DNA from: Promethearchaeota archaeon
GTDB lineage: Archaea; Asgardarchaeota; Lokiarchaeia; Sigynarchaeales; SOKP01
Length of the DNA stretch: 8,513 nucleotides
Assembly: GCA_016839905.1 (NCBI GenBank)
Contig: JAEOTJ010000417.1
Location: 1 to 8,513, forward strand
Direction: 5' to 3'
Below the pieces are notes generated by a model, which did no database searches, had not been told where the DNA came from, and was given only the letters and a program-made list of their open reading frames with translations. How positions within the stretch are numbered: position 1 is the first letter of the stretch; each line of letters begins with the position of its first letter. Of the stretch, positions 5,805-8,513 are shown piece after piece. A program made the translations under genes and the position numbers.

Positions 5805-7296
5805 CAATACCACCTACTTTTTTTATTCTTATATAATCTCCATGTTCGATCTCAGAAATAGACTGTGGAGGACCATGAAGAATACCCATTTCTAATAATT
5901 TTTTAAATTTTATTGGTCTATTCAAGTGAAAAAGATGATTAAATAAAATAACAATTGTATTTTTCTGTGATATTTCTTCTATTTCCCTCGAGGAGAAAAC
6001 GGTTCTCTTTCCTACAATAGAGATAATTTCTGCAGGATCTCTCATATCATAGTCAATTTGCTCAATAACTCCTATTGATAGAATACTCTGAACATCAATA
6101 GAACGATAGAATAGTAAAAGATCACCTACTTCCATTTTTTTAATATTCGCTTGACTAAGATAAGCTTTTTTTATTGTATTCCCCTCTATGATAAACTCCC
6201 CTAAATGTTCATCCATAGTGGTTTGTCTAATGGGAAAATCTGTAAACAATTTCTTGAAATATCCTGGTTGAATAGGAATTATGAACTTTTTAACCTCTAC
6301 GCCATCGTAGAAATTTGGATAATATTGTTTTGAAATTTCTACATGAGGAATCTCTTCTATATCTCCTTTTTGAATAAATATTTTCTTTACAAACACATCT
6401 TCTGGAACTTCTGTCCATTCTCGCTTGATAATTGAGACTTTTCTAAATCCATAATCCTTAATTAAATCCACTAAAAAATCATTTTCTCGTGTAAAATGAG
6501 TTAAATAAATCTCAGGAATATCGTTATTTATAGCTAATTCAAAGGATAATTTTAATAATAGTTCACCTATCTTATGACCTACATGACTCACTTTCATAGT
6601 TGCTATTTTTATACGCCTTTTCTGTTCTAATGGAGGTTCTGAAAGAATAATCTCTTCTTCGAATTTATATATTAACACGGCCCCAAGAGATCCATTATTC
6701 CTTCGATAAATCCAGCATTCTCGACCCTCTGTAGACTTTCTCGCATACCAATCATTAAATTTTTGATAATCCTCTCTAAGAGTATCAAATATCGGATCAT
6801 TAACATTTAAATCAGCCATTGTAGTTTTATAAAGAGCAGGAGGTAAACGCACATCTTTTGGCAGATCTTTCTTGAAAAGATCCAGAGCTTCTAATACATT
6901 TAAAACTCTTTCAGAGATCCTCAATTTATATGCTTTTTTGTGAATCCCCCCATCTTCCGTAATGAGAAAATTTACAGCATTTTTATATATAGAATATAAG
7001 AGATAATCATCAATAAGATCGTTATCATTTTTAGGAGCGCCTGTAATCTCAGTAAAAACCCTATTCTTTCTCGGATCTGGGCTAACCTCCATACTATCAT
7101 AAGCTTTAAATTTTGATAGAGTAACTTTTCTCCGTTCCTCATCAGTATCTCGTTTGATATCTTCGATAGATTTTGGATGTACTAGAATTTTATAGTCAAG
7201 CTTTTGGATAATCTTCATTAAAATTTGAAGATCTTCTTGAATAACTTTATTGTCTTCCCTAAGAATAATTATATTAGTGTCTAATAAAATTCTCAT
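5782..7296 (-). CDS. PIN nuclease + GNAT acyltransferase + ASCH/PUA-like fusion protein
   Basis: A 504-residue, three-domain protein. (1) PIN domain, about 1-140: RILLDTNI gives D6, E45 lies in PKSIEDIKRD, D96/D97 in NDLIDDYLLYSI and D115 in FLITEDGGI, the acidic set expected for metal-dependent RNA cleavage. (2) GNAT-like domain, about 160-305: a strand in GSLGAVLIYKFEE, the acyl-CoA loop region MKVSHVGHKIGELLLKLSFELA (234-255), and a late LVDLIKDYGFRKV (275-287). The loop fits the GNAT RGxGxG pattern only partly, with Lys242 replacing the first Gly. (3) ASCH/EVE-like PUA-fold domain, about 333-504: KKFIIPIQPGYFKKLF, IKKAYL, MEVGDLLLFYRS (388-399) and RPIKFKKLL...PPQS (460-479). It is first in an operon with the stand-alone ASCH gene, overlapping it by 23 bp. 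The likely target is RNA, such as tRNA; an acetyl acceptor is unknown. Confidence 0.85.
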   Translation of the reverse strand: MRILLDTNIIILREDNKVIQEDLQILMKIIQKLDYKILVHPKSIEDIKRDTDEERRKVTLSKFKAYDSMEVSPDPRKNRVFTEITGAPKNDNDLIDDYLLYSIYKNAVNFLITEDGGIHKKAYKLRISERVLNVLEALDLFKKDLPKDVRLPPALYKTTMADLNVNDPIFDTLREDYQKFNDWYARKSTEGRECWIYRRNNGSLGAVLIYKFEEEIILSEPPLEQKRRIKIATMKVSHVGHKIGELLLKLSFELAINNDIPEIYLTHFTRENDFLVDLIKDYGFRKVSIIKREWTEVPEDVFVKKIFIQKGDIEEIPHVEISKQYYPNFYDGVEVKKFIIPIQPGYFKKLFTDFPIRQTTMDEHLGEFIIEGNTIKKAYLSQANIKKMEVGDLLLFYRSIDVQSILSIGVIEQIDYDMRDPAEIISIVGKRTVFSSREIEEISQKNTIVILFNHLFHLNRPIKFKKLLEMGILHGPPQSISEIEHGDYIRIKKVGGIDERFTFD

Positions 7297-7319
7297 AAGA
7301 AATATCTTTAAATTTTTAG

Positions 7320-7341
7320 TTTTTTCTCTATAAAGAAAAAA
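7320..7341 (-). promoter_or_regulatory. TATA element inside an 8-bp perfect dyad, PIN-GNAT-ASCH operon
   Basis: TTTTTTCT (7320-7327) and AGAAAAAA (7334-7341) form a perfect 8-bp inverted repeat around a TTATAG core on the minus strand. The core lies about 32-37 bases before the ATG at 7294-7296, fitting an archaeal TATA box with a leader of about 9 nt. A regulator binding the dyad would exclude TBP. The arms are mostly A/T runs, so chance symmetry remains possible. Confidence 0.4.
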
Positions 7342-7496
7342 TTTTTGCTTTAATTCCTTACTTATGGTAAATTATTTGTTATAAAACTATTTAAATCTAA
7401 TGAGAATGATGATGGTATGTAAAGGATTATTTTAAGATTCATAATAAAGGATACGACAAAAATATGTAAACAAAAGGGATTAAAAAATGATTTTTT

Positions 7497-7541
7497 TTAT
7501 GACCTTCTTTTATTACGCCTTGAAGTCTTACTAAATGATAT
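7497..7541 (-). pseudogene. Truncated Sec61-beta copy (first 14 codons, start codon lost)
   Basis: Read on the minus strand from 7541, the codons give ISFSKTSRRNKRRS then TAA, against MSSSKTSRRKKRRS in the intact gene at 3117-3341: 11 of 13 residues match after the first. The start ATG is ATA. Similarity stops at codon 14, where a TAA and A/T runs follow, and the Gly-rich hinge and membrane helix are missing. Similarity does continue upstream into the leader (to about 7565). Of the eight base differences in the codons, seven are at third positions and five are silent, so the copy probably diverged while still under selection as a Sec61-beta gene and was truncated later. No alternative in-frame ATG is present just upstream. 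Confidence 0.7.
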
Positions 7542-7565
7542 GATTAGACTAATTTTATATTAATA
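7501..7565. repeat. Direct repeat copy B (Sec61-beta 5' end and leader)
   Basis: This matches 3301-3365 in the same orientation, at 38 of the first 47 positions ungapped and with small gaps beyond. Together the copies flank the LRR gene and the PIN-GNAT-ASCH operon. Confidence 0.7.
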
Positions 7566-7610
7566 TAAAAAGTTTATAATAATATTTAAAAATTTCATCT
7601 TTAAAAAAGG

Positions 7611-7627
7611 AAAATATAATAAATTTT
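7611..7627 (+). promoter_or_regulatory. TATA-like region before the ribophorin-like gene
   Basis: The sequence aaaatataataaatttt lies 37-53 bases before ATG 7664-7666. Initiation about 25 bases downstream of its centre would leave a leader of about 20 nt. Another AT-rich match lies near 7572-7590, so the assignment is weak. Confidence 0.3.
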
Positions 7628-7663
7628 TTTTAAGTTAGTTAATTTAATAGATAAGATAAAGTA

Positions 7664-8513
7664 ATGTTAAGGAAAAAAAGTGTATTTTTATTATTCATTG
7701 GTCTTATTTTATCATTTATATTAATTTCAATTCTTCCTAATAATCCAGAATTCAATAGTGTAGAAAATTTAAATGTTGAAAATATTCATTCCAGCGCAAG
7801 TATGGAAGGTGCTGAAAATGTTATAATTACTAATATAGAGAGAATCGCAAATATTAGTGGTTATGGTCTTCTTAATATTAAAGACTCATTAATAATTAAA
7901 AATCTAAATAGCAATCCAATTACATCAATTTATATTGGTATTGAATTAACTCAATTAGAGAATTTGATTTTCTTTGAGGCACTTGGAGAAGATCAAAATA
8001 CTCTCTCTGTAGAATGTTCTAATTTAGTAATGGATGAGTATGAAATGATTGCAATATATTTTGAGTCTCCATTATTACCACAACAATCAAAGACTATAAA
8101 CTTTATCCAATCTTATAAAGATAGAATAACATATTTTTATGGTAAAGATCTTGAAGGATCTGTTACTCAATTTATCGAATTTAATGGTTTTGCTTTCCCT
8201 CTTTTGCCATATAAAACAGAAGGAGAATTTAACGCGACATATCGAGCCCCTAGTTCCTCAAAAATCCACAGCCCTGATTGGGGTACAATAGACGGATCTA
8301 TCATAGAATTCGGTAAAGGAGACTCCGATATCAATACAATTGAACATCTAGAACCATTTTTAGAAAACTTAAATGAAATTAATAAAGCAATTATCAAAAT
8401 ACATTTAACAGATACATCCATTACAAAAATGGAAGTTCAAGATATTACTCGCGAAATCTATATATCACCATGGGGTGTTATAAAGGTTAAAGAGAATATT
8501 GTACTTCATAATC
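7664..8513 (+). CDS. Ribophorin I-like (OST1/RPN1) membrane protein, 3' end missing
   Basis: The frame opens at ATG 7664-7666 and runs past the right edge: 283 whole codons, no stop. The N-terminus is a signal peptide or anchor, with basic MLRKK followed by SVFLLFIGLILSFILISIL (6-24), so the rest should lie outside the membrane. The body is beta-rich without catalytic motifs (for example GYGLLNIKDSLIIKNLNS, SKTINFIQSYKDRITYF). The last visible stretch, REIYISPWGVIKVKENIVL (263-281), matches the block I recall from vertebrate ribophorin I around SHWGNIAVEE, which also follows about 250-300 residues of N-terminal beta domains. Ribophorin I presents substrates to oligosaccharyltransferase, and homologues have been reported in Asgard archaea. 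The rest of the beta domain and a C-terminal membrane helix should lie beyond the window. The similarity rests on memory of one motif plus architecture. Confidence 0.7.
   Translation, partial: MLRKKSVFLLFIGLILSFILISILPNNPEFNSVENLNVENIHSSASMEGAENVIITNIERIANISGYGLLNIKDSLIIKNLNSNPITSIYIGIELTQLENLIFFEALGEDQNTLSVECSNLVMDEYEMIAIYFESPLLPQQSKTINFIQSYKDRITYFYGKDLEGSVTQFIEFNGFAFPLLPYKTEGEFNATYRAPSSSKIHSPDWGTIDGSIIEFGKGDSDINTIEHLEPFLENLNEINKAIIKIHLTDTSITKMEVQDITREIYISPWGVIKVKENIVLHN

Larger units (their letters stand above)
7297..7663. other. 367-bp intergenic region between divergent genes
   Basis: From left to right it contains the PIN-operon promoter with its dyad, about 130 bp in which I see nothing clear, an inverted repeat AAAAAAT-G-ATTTTTT (7482-7496), the Sec61-beta stump (7497-7547 plus its leader to about 7565), and the promoter area of the ribophorin-like gene. 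No ORF longer than a few codons with plausible signals is present. Confidence 0.7.

Noticed and set aside
5811..5813. GTG as the start of the ASCH gene
   Set aside because: The ATG at 5802-5804 has a Shine-Dalgarno-like AGGTGG five bases upstream, and the family N-terminus (MxVLLSIKP) begins at that ATG.
5385..7296. Calling the operon a proven toxin-antitoxin pair
   Set aside because: The domains resemble toxin domains, but the 504-aa multidomain size is unlike typical toxins and nothing in the sequence shows neutralisation by the ASCH protein.
3301..7565. Calling the bracketed block a transposon or integrative element
   Set aside because: There is no transposase, integrase, terminal inverted repeat or tRNA target in the window; only the direct repeats support mobility.
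8167..8421. Minus-strand 84-codon ORF
   Set aside because: It lies entirely antisense to the ribophorin-like gene, which has a signal peptide, a recognisable motif and a longer open frame.

Overview
The window is AT-rich DNA that I read as archaeal, most likely from a Lokiarchaeota-type Asgard archaeon. The signs are an archaeal/eukaryotic Sec61-beta (SecG) gene, a membrane-anchored protein ending at the window edge in a ribophorin I-like motif, and a leucine-rich-repeat (LRR) protein whose N-terminal domain I recognise from Lokiarchaeal LRR proteins. Oligo-T tracts and TATA-like boxes a short distance before start codons also fit Archaea. The lineage call is inference; no rRNA or marker phylogeny is available here.

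Layout. 1-551 (+): 3' end of a gene with a perfect hexapeptide (QYEPQP) array, a PPxY motif and a C-terminal coiled coil; the frame that looks most striking (MSPNPN repeats) is the wrong one. 701-1351 (-) and 1401-2513 (+): divergent SAM methyltransferase and GT4 glycosyltransferase. 2510-3341 (-): a compact set transcribed as Sec61-beta, then a MazG-like nucleotide pyrophosphohydrolase, then a small zinc-ribbon membrane protein. 3447-5111 (-): LRR protein with 13 repeats, several nearly identical at DNA level. 5385-7296 (-): a two-gene operon with a 504-aa PIN + GNAT + ASCH/PUA-like fusion followed by an overlapping stand-alone ASCH protein. 7664-8513 (+): 5' part of a secreted/membrane protein resembling ribophorin I, a subunit of eukaryotic oligosaccharyltransferase.

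Two points stand out. First, the 5' end of the Sec61-beta gene plus its upstream DNA (3301 to about 3365) recurs in the same orientation at 7501 to about 7565 as a 14-codon stump that has lost its ATG and ends in a stop. A 20-bp piece of the same sequence occurs at 5302-5321. The copies bracket the LRR gene and the PIN-GNAT-ASCH operon, so these may be cargo inserted between Sec61-beta and the ribophorin-like gene, or the products of local duplications. Most differences between the two longer copies are at third codon positions, so the stump probably descends from a once-functional Sec61-beta gene.

Second, the PIN-GNAT-ASCH protein with its separate ASCH partner combines a probable RNase, an acyltransferase and two related RNA-binding-type domains. 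This is the best candidate in the window for an uncharacterised RNA-targeting system. The genes outside the bracketed block share a loose theme of secretion and surface glycosylation (Sec61-beta, ribophorin-like protein, glycosyltransferase).
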